This document shows, piece by piece, positions 1-6,901 of a stretch of DNA of 17,722 nt. Each line of letters begins with the position of its first letter. Position 1 is the first letter of the stretch. This stretch comes from CAYVMN01 sp964452575 (lineage in GTDB: Bacteria > Desulfobacterota > DSM-4660 > Desulfatiglandales > Desulfatiglandaceae), in contig CAYVMN010000091.1 of assembly GCA_964452575.1 (NCBI GenBank), positions 1-17,722 of the forward strand, given 5' to 3'. Both the position numbers and the translations under genes were made by a program. Below the pieces are notes generated by a model that did no database searches, was not told where the DNA came from, and was given only the letters and a program-made list of their open reading frames with translations.

Positions 1-100
1 ACGTCCCTATGAAGGGCCCTCTCCCCTGCCTGGCAGAAACTGTATTTAAAGGTAAAGGGGCGTGCCAGAGGCTGTGAAGAATTTGGGTTACGTCCTTTGG

Positions 101-121
101 AAAAAAGACCCTCACGGTCCT
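101..121 (-). terminator. possible intrinsic terminator of the radical SAM gene
   Basis: Read on the minus strand, AGGACC, a 5-nt loop GTGAG and GGTCTT form a 6-pair stem with one G-U pair, running directly into a six-T tract (AAAAAA at 101-106 on the plus strand). It lies about 97 nt past the stop of the minus-strand radical SAM gene at 218, in the right orientation to end that transcript. The stem is short, so this is a moderate call. Confidence 0.42.
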
Positions 122-217
122 CTTGCTCCTCAGCGTTTTCAAAGCGCTAAAGTGTTACACAAGATCAAATTAACCGGCGCTACAGGGTGTATATCTGCTC
201 ATAATAAGATGGGGGAA

Positions 218-1567
218 CTATCTGTGCCTTTCTCGGATTTCGAGTACGCGTTTCTTCAGCCGAGGAAGTTCTGCCATTTCGGCTTCACTCCAGCAGGAGA
301 GGAGTGTATTATTATGGAAAAGGGGCTCTGAAAGGTCGTATCTGGAAGAACGCACCGCCTTTCCCCAAAGCGGCGTGTGGGGGAGGGGAGAGTATTCGGA
401 GAGAAAGGGGATAGTACCTGCACTATCCACCAGGTCGATAGTGGCCGCTACTGATTCGGCCGATTGCCCTGGCAGTCCAATCAGGACGTAGGCGCCTATC
501 TCATTTCCTGAGAAACCGGCCCTCAGGAGATGGCTGACTGCGCGTTCGAAGTCGCCTTCAGCGAGCTTATTGCCAAGCGTGCGTTGAAGGGAGATGTCTG
601 AGGTCTCCAAACCGAGACGAATCGTGCGAAAGCCACTTCGGCGCATGAGGGTTGCCATATCTGAGGTGACCTCCCTCACGTGAAGTGCATTGGGGGTGTG
701 GAATCTGAGGCCCAGATCTAGCCTTATAATCTCCTCCAAGAGAATCGCCAGATGGGTATCCGAGGAGAAAAGGAGTGCATCGTCGTAAAAGGCAAAGTCC
801 TTAACCCCAAGACCCCTGTGCCAGTACAGTATCTCCTCCAAGACCTCCGTAGGGTCTCTCTGGCGTATTTCAGGGTTTAGGAAACGGCTGGCACAGTAGG
901 GGCAGCGGAAGGGGCATCCAATAGAGGTTAGGAGGCATATATACTCGATCCTTCTAAGTAGATCAAAGGCGGGGTAGAAAGCAGGCCCCGAGTCAGGCAG
1001 GGGTTTTGGGGCATGGACCCCATGATCCTTGAGGACCTTCAGGAGGGAGGAAGGTTCCATCAGTGTCGCAACTGTGTCTGCGCCCGAATTCCTTGTCGCG
1101 TGCTCGTTACAGAGCCTTGCATAGATACCCCCAAGTATAACCGGTACCCCAGGGTGTCTCTTCTTGGCCAGGGAGACGGCCTCAATTACCCCTGGGTACC
1201 AATAGGTCATGAGGGATGTTACAAGTATTGCGGCAGGCCCTTGTATAATGTCCAACTCCTTTTCAAATACCCTGTGTGAAATGCCGTAGACACTATAAGG
1301 CCTTGCCACGTGCTTGAGCTCCGGTGGTTTAGGGATCTCTTTCCGCCAATACTTGCCGGTCCCGTATAAACCCCTTTTAGGGGGCCTAGCAGAGGGATCA
1401 TTTGTCATCAGAGGGTGATTGGGATCCACGCAGTCAATGAGATGTACTTGGAACCCGCAATTTCTTAGGAAGGCCGCAAGATATAATAGCCCAAGCGGTT
1501 TGGACCAGAGGTCGTATGCAGCAAAGTCGTAAATCCAAGGATTTATAAGGAGCAGCAAAGGTTTCAT
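218..1567 (-). CDS. B12-binding-like / radical SAM protein
   Basis: Predicted 449-residue radical SAM enzyme. The N-terminal ~170 residues have the alternating strand/helix look of a cobalamin-binding-like (Rossmann) domain (LLLINPW at 4-10, then GLLYLAAFLRNCGFQVHLIDC at roughly 26-46), but no DxHxxG cobalamin-ligating motif is visible, so B12 binding is doubtful. The radical SAM core follows, with the [4Fe-4S] CX3CX2C motif at C218, C222 and C225 (GCPFRCPYC) and the usual later elements LGLETSD near 318-324 and IGLPGQS near 363-369. Such proteins cleave S-adenosylmethionine reductively to make a 5'-deoxyadenosyl radical; the substrate cannot be named. The C-terminus after ~380 is short. The gene is divergent from dtd, whose start lies 67 nt away. 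The ribosome binding site is weak. Family call is firm, function unknown. Confidence 0.9.
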   Translation of the reverse strand: MKPLLLLINPWIYDFAAYDLWSKPLGLLYLAAFLRNCGFQVHLIDCVDPNHPLMTNDPSARPPKRGLYGTGKYWRKEIPKPPELKHVARPYSVYGISHRVFEKELDIIQGPAAILVTSLMTYWYPGVIEAVSLAKKRHPGVPVILGGIYARLCNEHATRNSGADTVATLMEPSSLLKVLKDHGVHAPKPLPDSGPAFYPAFDLLRRIEYICLLTSIGCPFRCPYCASRFLNPEIRQRDPTEVLEEILYWHRGLGVKDFAFYDDALLFSSDTHLAILLEEIIRLDLGLRFHTPNALHVREVTSDMATLMRRSGFRTIRLGLETSDISLQRTLGNKLAEGDFERAVSHLLRAGFSGNEIGAYVLIGLPGQSAESVAATIDLVDSAGTIPFLSEYSPLPHTPLWGKAVRSSRYDLSEPLFHNNTLLSCWSEAEMAELPRLKKRVLEIRERHR

Positions 1568-1634
1568 GGGAGTCTCTATGTCCGCCGTCTAGGCCCGGAT
1601 GAGGATGACTTATGAGACCAGGAAGGCCCGGGAT

Positions 1635-2084
1635 ATGAGAGCGGTGATTCAGAGGGTAAAGGAGTCGAGGGTTGAAGTCAAGGGGAGGACCGTAGGTTCC
1701 ATAGGGAAGGGGCTTCTTGTCCTGTTGGGTGTCGGTGAGGATGATTGCGAAAAAGACTGCGAATATATGGCCAAGAAGATAGCCAACTTGAGGGTCTTTC
1801 CGGATGAGAATGGCCTTATGAACCTTTCATTAAAGGAGATAGGGGGGGCCGCCCTGGTGGTTTCTCAGTTTACGTTGTGGGGAGACTGCCGAAAGGGACG
1901 CAGGCCCTCATTCGCCCATGCAGCCCGACCGGAGAAGGCTGAGCAGCTCTATGGCAATTTCATCCGGCTGCTGAGCGGAGAAGATATCTCCGTTGCCAGC
2001 GGCCGGTTCCAGGAGATGATGGATGTCTATCTTATCAACGATGGCCCCGTGACCTTGATGATAGACAGCTCCAAGGGCTTTTGA
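1635..2084 (+). CDS. dtd: D-aminoacyl-tRNA deacylase
   Basis: Encodes a 149-residue DTD, which hydrolyses D-aminoacyl-tRNA (and Gly-tRNA(Ala)) in the cytoplasm so that D-amino acids are recycled and kept out of proteins. The start MRAVIQRV is the canonical N-terminus, and AGGAAGG at 1620-1626 gives an 8-nt spacer to this ATG; an in-frame ATG at 1599 would add 12 residues with no family equivalent. The SQFTL active-site motif is at residues 77-81 and the NDGPVT Gly-cis-Pro motif, which does the chiral rejection, is at 135-140. Length matches the family (~145). It stands alone: a radical SAM gene diverges upstream and the next plus-strand gene lies 241 nt downstream. Nothing is odd in the product. 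Confidence 0.97.
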   Translation: MRAVIQRVKESRVEVKGRTVGSIGKGLLVLLGVGEDDCEKDCEYMAKKIANLRVFPDENGLMNLSLKEIGGAALVVSQFTLWGDCRKGRRPSFAHAARPEKAEQLYGNFIRLLSGEDISVASGRFQEMMDVYLINDGPVTLMIDSSKGF

Positions 2085-2097
2085 TTTCTTAATTTAA

Positions 2098-2127
2098 CCT
2101 GGGTTGAGCGGTTCAACGTTCTGGGTT
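2098..2127 (-). repeat. degenerate 7-bp periodic array (minus orientation)
   Basis: Read on the minus strand, the stretch 3' of dtd carries AAC words spaced 7, 7 and 8 bp apart (AACCCAG, AACGTTG, AACCGCTC, AACCCAG). The same word set occurs in the plus orientation at 2255-2289, so the two arrays face each other across the palindromic leader of the HD gene. Function unknown. Confidence 0.45.
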
Positions 2128-2161
2128 GATGGGCCCTAACAGGCTGAATCCAAAAGACCTA

Positions 2162-2177
2162 CGCCTCCATAGAGGCG
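2162..2177. other. short perfect hairpin
   Basis: CGCCTC-CATA-GAGGCG is a perfect 6-bp stem with a 4-nt loop, 78 nt after the dtd stop. It is not followed by a T-tract, so it is not a standard terminator. It could still contribute to ending the dtd mRNA or be part of the structured leader of the next gene. Confidence 0.45.
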
Positions 2178-2186
2178 CCAGATGAT

Positions 2187-2205
2187 TTTCACCCAATGGG
2201 TGAAA
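2187..2205. promoter_or_regulatory. 19-bp perfect palindrome, operator-like
   Basis: TTTCACCCA-A-TGGGTGAAA is a perfect inverted repeat with 9-bp arms around one central base. It lies 121 nt upstream of the HD-domain gene start and 18 bp upstream of a TTGACT -35-like box. Compact, odd-length palindromes of this kind are typical sites for dimeric repressors. No regulator gene is recognisable in the window. Confidence 0.5.
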
Positions 2206-2222
2206 GAGGCTAGGCTCGGCAT

Positions 2223-2252
2223 TTGACTGCAACATTAAGTAATGTCAATATG
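2223..2252 (+). promoter_or_regulatory. candidate promoter with internal palindrome upstream of HD gene
   Basis: TTGACT at 2223-2228 is a good -35 box. The matching -10 is poor (CAATAT at 2246-2251, 17-nt spacer). The spacer contains the perfect inverted repeat ACATTA-AG-TAATGT (2232-2245), where a bound repressor would block polymerase. Inference only. Confidence 0.35.
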
Positions 2253-2254
2253 TT

Positions 2255-2289
2255 ATAACCGTTGAACCTAGAACCCTGAACCTTGAACT
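2255..2289 (+). repeat. 7-bp periodic tandem array, TTGAACC type
   Basis: Four consecutive heptamers, TTGAACC, TAGAACC, CTGAACC and TTGAACT (2262-2289), share the xxGAACC core and keep exact 7-bp spacing; TATAACC just before them fits with one extra base. The array sits in the leader of the HD gene, ending 36 nt before its start. It belongs to a set of period-7 intergenic arrays seen at four other places in the window. Confidence 0.6.
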
Positions 2290-2325
2290 GATCAGTTTAG
2301 ATTCAATAAATGCAGGAGGTGATTG

Positions 2326-2904
2326 ATGAGCACAGAGATTCCTACAAGAGAAGAGGCCTATAATCTTTTGACAGAATACAATAAGAGCGAAAGCCTTATC
2401 AAACACGCCTTGGCAGTAGAAGGAGTCATGCGGTATCTCGCCCGAAGGCGTGGCGAGGACGAAGAAAAGTGGGGGATCATTGGTCTGATTCATGACCTTG
2501 ATTATGAGCAATTCCCGGAGGAGCACTGCCGCAAGACCGGAGAGATCCTTAGAAAGAAGTCCTGGCCTGAGGAATACATCCGCGCAGCAGTAAGCCACGG
2601 TTGGGGGATCTGCTCAGATGTCGAGCCGAAGACAGAGCTCGAAAAGGCCCTCTACGCCATTGATGAGCTGACTGGTCTGGTGGTCACCACAGCCCTGGTC
2701 CGCCCTTCCAAAAGCGTACTGGACGTAAAGACAAAGTCGGTAAAGAAGAAGTGGAATGACAAGAGATTTGCTGCCGGGGTGGACAGGTCCATTATTGAGA
2801 AGGGTGCCGGGATGTTGGGAATAGAGCTTTCAGATCTGATCACGGATACCATCGCGGGAATGCAGGAGGTGGCCGAGGAGATCGGGCTTAAGGGAGAGGG
2901 GTAA
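2326..2904 (+). CDS. HD-domain (HDIG-type) hydrolase
   Basis: A 192-residue soluble protein of the HD superfamily, metal-dependent phosphohydrolases that typically act on nucleotides or phosphoesters. The ligand set is visible: H27 (LIKHALAVEGVM), the HD doublet H56-D57 (LIHDLDYEQFP), H67, H91 (AVSHGWG) and D113 (AIDELTGL). Spacing matches the small HDIG subfamily. ATG at 2326 is preferred because AGGAGGT at 2314-2320 gives a 5-nt spacer; a TTG directly before it would add one residue. The C-terminal ~60 residues are helical and probably part of the compact fold. No membrane segment or partner domain is present. Its long, palindrome-rich leader suggests regulated expression. The substrate cannot be inferred. 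Confidence 0.88.
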   Translation: MSTEIPTREEAYNLLTEYNKSESLIKHALAVEGVMRYLARRRGEDEEKWGIIGLIHDLDYEQFPEEHCRKTGEILRKKSWPEEYIRAAVSHGWGICSDVEPKTELEKALYAIDELTGLVVTTALVRPSKSVLDVKTKSVKKKWNDKRFAAGVDRSIIEKGAGMLGIELSDLITDTIAGMQEVAEEIGLKGEG

Positions 2905-3052
2905 TGTCGCATCCTTGACTAATTGCGGGCTTAGATGTGTCTTTACACACCGTACTGGCCCTGGATGTGGCGTCAGGCGAGGGCCTGTGGATGGGAACGG
3001 TTAGAGATCCTGAAAAAGGTCTGTGGTTATACAGGATGTCGGGGAGGAACCA

Positions 3053-3244
3053 ATGAGCAGTTTTGTCGACCGGATTATTCGTGCTTCCAAGCTTGATGCA
3101 AGCCTCTGTGAAGAGGTTGAGCAGGACAGAGGAGCCATCCGTCAGGCCGTGGCAGTGGTAATCTGCGTGATTGGCCTGGTCGTCCAGGCACTATTTTTTG
3201 CCCTTCCTTTCTCCATATTTGGTGCACCTGGAAGGCCGGTCTAA
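3053..3244 (+). pseudogene. truncated Yip1-like membrane protein gene
   Basis: The 63-residue product starts MSSFVDRIIRASKLD and continues with an acidic segment (EEVEQDRGAIRQA) before one hydrophobic stretch. From memory this matches the N-terminus of bacterial Yip1-family membrane proteins, which are normally about 200 residues with several transmembrane helices. Here the similarity ends at about residue 45 and the frame closes after FGAPGRPV; no continuation is evident in the other frames before the next gene at 3312. GGGGAGG at 3041-3047 is a good ribosome binding site, so a short one-helix protein may still be made. Most likely a 5' fragment left by deletion. A functional one-helix peptide is the alternative. 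Confidence 0.5.
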
Positions 3245-3311
3245 TGCTCCGGATGGACCGAGGCCTGAAAGACCTGGGACAAATGGGGTCAAAAAGAAAT
3301 GGTTCTGAGCC

Positions 3312-4628
3312 ATGCATCTTGACAGCAAGAGGGCCGTACTGGGATGGGGCATGTACGACTGGGCGAACTCGGCATTTGCCACTACCATCATGGCAGGCTT
3401 CTTTCCGATCTTTTTTAAGGGGTACTGGAGCGTTGGCGCAGACAGCACTGTAAGTACGGCCAGGTTGGGCCTGGCAAATTCCATTGCGGGTATTACCGTG
3501 GCCCTGGCGGCCCCTCTACTGGGTGCCATTGCCGACAAGGGATCATCGAAGAAGAGATTCCTTATGTTCTTTACATATATGGGTGTGGTGATGACCTCGG
3601 CCCTGTATATGGTCTCCAAAGGCGACTGGCCCCTGGCGGTCATGCTCTATGTCCTTGCAACTGTCGGGTTCTCGGGAGGGAATATCTTTTACGATGCCTT
3701 GCTCACCGGGGTTGCATCTGAGGAAAAGATGGATTTTGTCTCTGCGCTCGGTTTCTCTATGGGATACCTGGGCGGGGGCCTCCTTTTCGCCATGAACGTA
3801 TGGATGACCCTGAGCCCTGGAACCTTTGGGTTTGCCGATGCAGGAAATGCCGTGAGATTTTCATTCATCTCTGTGGGTATCTGGTGGGGTGTTTTCTCTA
3901 TCCCGGTCTTTTTGTTTGTCAAAGAACCGAAAGATAGGGAGGCAAAATCTGGGGGAAGCACGGTTCGGGCAGGTCTCGCTCAGCTAAGAGACACCTTTCA
4001 AGAGGCCCGCCACCAGAAAACCATTTTCCTCTTCCTCCTGGCCTACTGGCTGTATATGGACGGTGTGGATACGATCATCCGCATGGCCGTGGATTACGGG
4101 ATCTCTATCGGCTTTGACTCCAAGGACCTGATTGTTGCCTTGCTGATTACGCAATTCGTGGGCTTTCCATGCGCAATAGGTTTCGGGTATCTTGGGGGTA
4201 AGATCGGTGCCCGGCGCTGTATATTTATTGCCATAGGGGTCTATCTGTTTGTTTGCACGTGGGGCGCCTTCATGCAGAGGGCAGGTGAATTCTATCTCCT
4301 GGCTGTGGTCGTCGGCCTCGTGCAAGGGGGTATACAGGCCCTGAGCCGTTCCTTTTATGCAAGACTGATCCCTGTTGACAAAGGGGGCCAGTACTTCGGC
4401 TTTTATAATATGATCGGGAAATTCGCAGCCGTATTCGGACCGGTCCTCATGGGCGGCGTAGGCCTCTTCATAAGGTCTATGGGATACAGCAGGAACATGG
4501 CATCACGACTCAGCATTACCTCCATCGCACTACTCTTTGTAGCCGGGGGGGTCCTGTTCTATTTCGTGAATCAAGAGAAGGCAAGGCACGAACTGAGATA
4601 CATATACAAACAAGACAAGGGATCTTAA
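3312..4628 (+). CDS. MFS transporter, UMF1 (Atg22-like) family
   Basis: A 438-residue polytopic inner-membrane protein with about 11-12 hydrophobic helices. The N-terminus GWGMYDWANSAFATTIM is the hallmark of the UMF1 family of the major facilitator superfamily, related to the yeast vacuolar amino-acid effluxer Atg22. The loop GAIADKGSSKKR (residues ~72-83) is the cytoplasmic motif-A region between helices 2 and 3, and GGIQALSRSFYARLIP (~341-356) is conserved in the second half. These carriers are annotated as effluxers; the substrate is unknown. The upstream ribosome binding site is poor, but the only nearby in-frame ATG (residue 14) would cut into the conserved motif. The gene is 115 nt upstream of the ydcF-like operon and may be transcribed with it. 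Confidence 0.9.
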   Translation: MHLDSKRAVLGWGMYDWANSAFATTIMAGFFPIFFKGYWSVGADSTVSTARLGLANSIAGITVALAAPLLGAIADKGSSKKRFLMFFTYMGVVMTSALYMVSKGDWPLAVMLYVLATVGFSGGNIFYDALLTGVASEEKMDFVSALGFSMGYLGGGLLFAMNVWMTLSPGTFGFADAGNAVRFSFISVGIWWGVFSIPVFLFVKEPKDREAKSGGSTVRAGLAQLRDTFQEARHQKTIFLFLLAYWLYMDGVDTIIRMAVDYGISIGFDSKDLIVALLITQFVGFPCAIGFGYLGGKIGARRCIFIAIGVYLFVCTWGAFMQRAGEFYLLAVVVGLVQGGIQALSRSFYARLIPVDKGGQYFGFYNMIGKFAAVFGPVLMGGVGLFIRSMGYSRNMASRLSITSIALLFVAGGVLFYFVNQEKARHELRYIYKQDKGS

Positions 4629-4743
4629 TCGAGAGGTAACCGCTTATTCCCCGCCTTCGCGAGGAGGGCCCTCATGGGAATGGAGGATATTGAGGCATGA
4701 GAGTTGGCCCAGGAGTTAAGAGGCAAAGAAGAAGGGGTGGAGC

Positions 4744-5568
4744 ATGAAGAGCAAGACCTGGTCGGGGCTGATAACGACCATAAAAGAAGGCCAGCAAAGG
4801 CGAGGGCTTCCAAGCTGGATGGGGGACAAAGGGCCTTCCGAAGAGGGGCAGGATAAGAAGATCCAAGGAGAGGCCCACGGTGGGGCCTATGCGGACGGCA
4901 GGCCCATAGAGCCGGGGGGCAAAAAGCCTGGTGGTCCGAGCATCCTCAGGTGGATCATCTTCCTGTTGTTGATTGCCTATGTGCTCATCTCCTACTTCCG
5001 TGTCCCGCTCCTGACTCACCTTGGGGAATATCTGGTTGTACAGGACCCCCTGAAGAAGGCTGATCTTATTGTCTGCATGGCGGGAAGACCTGTTGAACGG
5101 GGCCTTGCGGCTGCTGAGGTCTATAAGGGGGGATACGCGCCCAAGATCCTTATCCCGAGAGAGGAACCCCCTGAGGGAGATGAGGTCCTGAAGGCGAGGG
5201 GAATCCATTACCCCCATGAAACTGAACTCCTGATTGAGATGTTACAGGGCCTCGGGGTTCCACGGTCTGCCTGCATAACCAGCGACCATCCGGCCAGTTC
5301 ATGCCTGGAAGAGGCAAAAATGGTCAAGGAGTTGGCCGTCAGAGAGGGCTACCATTCCATTATCGTTGTAACATCTCCAGCCCAGACCCGGTCCACTCGG
5401 GTGATTTTCAAAAACGTCTTTGATGAAGATGACTTCAAGATCATAATGACTCCCTCCCGTTACACCAATTTCAAGGCCGACAACTGGTGGATGACGGATA
5501 AATACCTCAAGGAGGTCATCACCGAGTACCAGAAACTAATCTATTACACGCTAAAGGGTCTTTGGTAA
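4744..5568 (+). CDS. YdcF/DUF218 family membrane-anchored protein
   Basis: The 274-residue product has a ~65-residue hydrophilic Lys/Gly/Glu-rich N-terminus, one transmembrane helix (about 68-84) and a DUF218/YdcF domain (about 105-265). Domain landmarks are ADLIVCMAGRPVERGLAA (106-123), GYAPKILIP (130-138), an SxxxxEEA-like segment ASSCLEEAK (184-192) and VVTSPAQTRSTR (208-219). Family members often have HxxRA-like text after TSP; here Gln214 stands where His is usual. YdcF proteins have a Rossmann-like fold, and relatives such as SanA and ElyC affect envelope or peptidoglycan precursor metabolism, so an envelope role is plausible. The stop overlaps a possible TTG start of the next gene by 7 nt. 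The N-terminus may be over-extended, as Met26 is an alternative start. Confidence 0.85.
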   Translation: MKSKTWSGLITTIKEGQQRRGLPSWMGDKGPSEEGQDKKIQGEAHGGAYADGRPIEPGGKKPGGPSILRWIIFLLLIAYVLISYFRVPLLTHLGEYLVVQDPLKKADLIVCMAGRPVERGLAAAEVYKGGYAPKILIPREEPPEGDEVLKARGIHYPHETELLIEMLQGLGVPRSACITSDHPASSCLEEAKMVKELAVREGYHSIIVVTSPAQTRSTRVIFKNVFDEDDFKIIMTPSRYTNFKADNWWMTDKYLKEVITEYQKLIYYTLKGLW

Positions 5569-6209
5569 TATGGGGGCACTTGGTCTTGGGAACGAATTAC
5601 GGAAAGATCATAGAGGAAAACCTATCAAGACTCTTCTCCCGGCTACCAGCAGACCTTGAAGACATGCTTGGGGGAGAGAGACGGGGTGATCAGTTTTATC
5701 TTCGTGCCTTTGGTCAGGCTTGCTCCATCTACCCTGATAAGATCGCCTTGTCGGGTAAACCAGTGGAGGACCCAAGGGGCCTTCTTGTATCTCTTTATGC
5801 CATAAATGCCAGGCCTGATCCGATTCAGATAGAGCCACTGAAGTCATTTAAAGACCTGCCCGGCAGCATGCCTTACCAGGGAGCCTTCAGGGCCAATAGC
5901 GAGCAGGTGCTCGTTCCCCACACCCTCCTCATTCAAGAAAGGCAGGAGAGTATCAAGGGGGCCTTTGATGGTGAGAACAGCAGAGTGGGGCTCGGGGGCG
6001 ACCTCGGGTTTATCCTCTTCCCCCTGCCTAAGATTGCCGTGTGCTACATCTTTTACCTCCCTGATGATGAGTTTCAGGCATCTGTCACTTGTCTTTTTTC
6101 GGCCAACGCCTTATCTTTCATGCCCCTTGACGGACTGGCGGATTTGGCAGAGTACACCTCAAAGAGGGTACTTGAATTGATACATATTGATCGCCCTTTC
6201 AATCAATGA
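5562..6209 (+). CDS. DUF3786 domain protein
   Basis: The 215-residue soluble protein resembles DUF3786, a family of unknown function common in anaerobic Desulfobacterota and clostridia. Supporting segments are LPADLEDMLGGERRG followed by AFGQACSIY, LLVSLYAINA, FKDLPGSMPYQGAF and, late, PKIAVCYIFYLPDDEF with LFSANALSFMPLDGL. No catalytic motif or transmembrane helix is visible. The start is uncertain: TTG at 5562 overlaps the upstream gene, but GGGGG at 5572-5576 suits TTG 5586 (9-nt spacer) or TTG 5580 better; no in-frame ATG lies near. The stop overlaps the next gene's ATG in an ATGA arrangement, indicating translational coupling with the WbqC-like gene. Family assignment is from memory of the pattern. 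Confidence 0.75.
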   Translation: MVIWGHLVLGTNYGKIIEENLSRLFSRLPADLEDMLGGERRGDQFYLRAFGQACSIYPDKIALSGKPVEDPRGLLVSLYAINARPDPIQIEPLKSFKDLPGSMPYQGAFRANSEQVLVPHTLLIQERQESIKGAFDGENSRVGLGGDLGFILFPLPKIAVCYIFYLPDDEFQASVTCLFSANALSFMPLDGLADLAEYTSKRVLELIHIDRPFNQ

Positions 6210-6892
6210 TCGTATCTTCCTATCGACCCTATTTCGCCCCCTTTCCAGGCTTTTTTGAAAAGGCCCTCCGCGCAGATGTCCTTGTCCTTATGGACTCAGT
6301 CCAGTTCCCCCAGGGCACCACCTGGTTGACGAGAAATCGCTTCAAGAATGACCATGGTACGCTCTGGATGACTGTGCCGGTCTGGAAAAAGGGCCTAGGG
6401 CTTCAGAGGATCAACGAGGTGAGAATCTGCCACGAGGGGCGCTGGGCAAAGAAACATCTGAGTAGCCTTAAGACCGCCTATGCCAAGGCCCCCTTTTTTG
6501 AGGATCACCTGGTATTTGTTGAACAAATCTTCACCGAGGGGTTCGAAAGGCTAATAGATCTGAATATTCGGATTATCAGGTATCTCATGGGGCACCTGGG
6601 GATCCGTACCAGGATGTGCCTTCTCTCGGAACTGGAGATCGAGGAAAAGGAGCCATGGCTGTCTTTGGAGGTCTGCAAGAGGCTGGGGGCCTCTGATTTT
6701 CTGGCACAGGTCGGCGCCAAGAAATGTCTGGACCAAGATGTGTTTCAGGAGGCAGGAATTAGGCTTCAATTTTTCAGCCCCAGGCCCCTGGTTTATCCCC
6801 AGTTGTGGGGCAACTTTGTTCCAAACCTTTCCGCACTGGATCTCCTCTTCAACTGCGGGCCCAAAGGGCAGAAGATTATCGAGAGGGGCTGA
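6206..6892 (+). CDS. WbqC-like family protein
   Basis: The 228-residue product matches the WbqC-like family. The N-terminus reads MIVSSYRPYFAPFPGFFEKALRADVLV in two overlapping parts, and VLMDSVQFPQG, WLTRNRFKN and LWMTVPVWKK correspond to family segments that in other members read like LDDVQF, NRNRIK and LTVPV. WbqC proteins turn up in O-antigen and other surface-polysaccharide clusters and next to N-acylated amino sugar genes; their reaction is not established. ATG at 6206 forms an ATGA overlap with the DUF3786 stop, so the pair is translationally coupled, and the KamA-like gene follows after 9 nt. No signal peptide, so cytoplasmic. Length equals the family norm. Confidence 0.85.
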   Translation: MIVSSYRPYFAPFPGFFEKALRADVLVLMDSVQFPQGTTWLTRNRFKNDHGTLWMTVPVWKKGLGLQRINEVRICHEGRWAKKHLSSLKTAYAKAPFFEDHLVFVEQIFTEGFERLIDLNIRIIRYLMGHLGIRTRMCLLSELEIEEKEPWLSLEVCKRLGASDFLAQVGAKKCLDQDVFQEAGIRLQFFSPRPLVYPQLWGNFVPNLSALDLLFNCGPKGQKIIERG

Positions 6893-6901
6893 AGGTCCTC
6901 T

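Noticed and set aside
62..331. 89-codon plus-strand frame at the left edge
   Set aside because: It overlaps the 3' end of the radical SAM gene in antisense, has no ribosome binding site and no recognisable family features.
1599..1634. Upstream ATG as the dtd start
   Set aside because: It would add 12 residues not found in the DTD family, and the ATG at 1635 has a better-placed ribosome binding site.
2935..2950. TGTGT-CTTT-ACACA hairpin after the HD gene as a terminator
   Set aside because: Only 5 weak pairs and no T-tract; expected by chance in this length of sequence.
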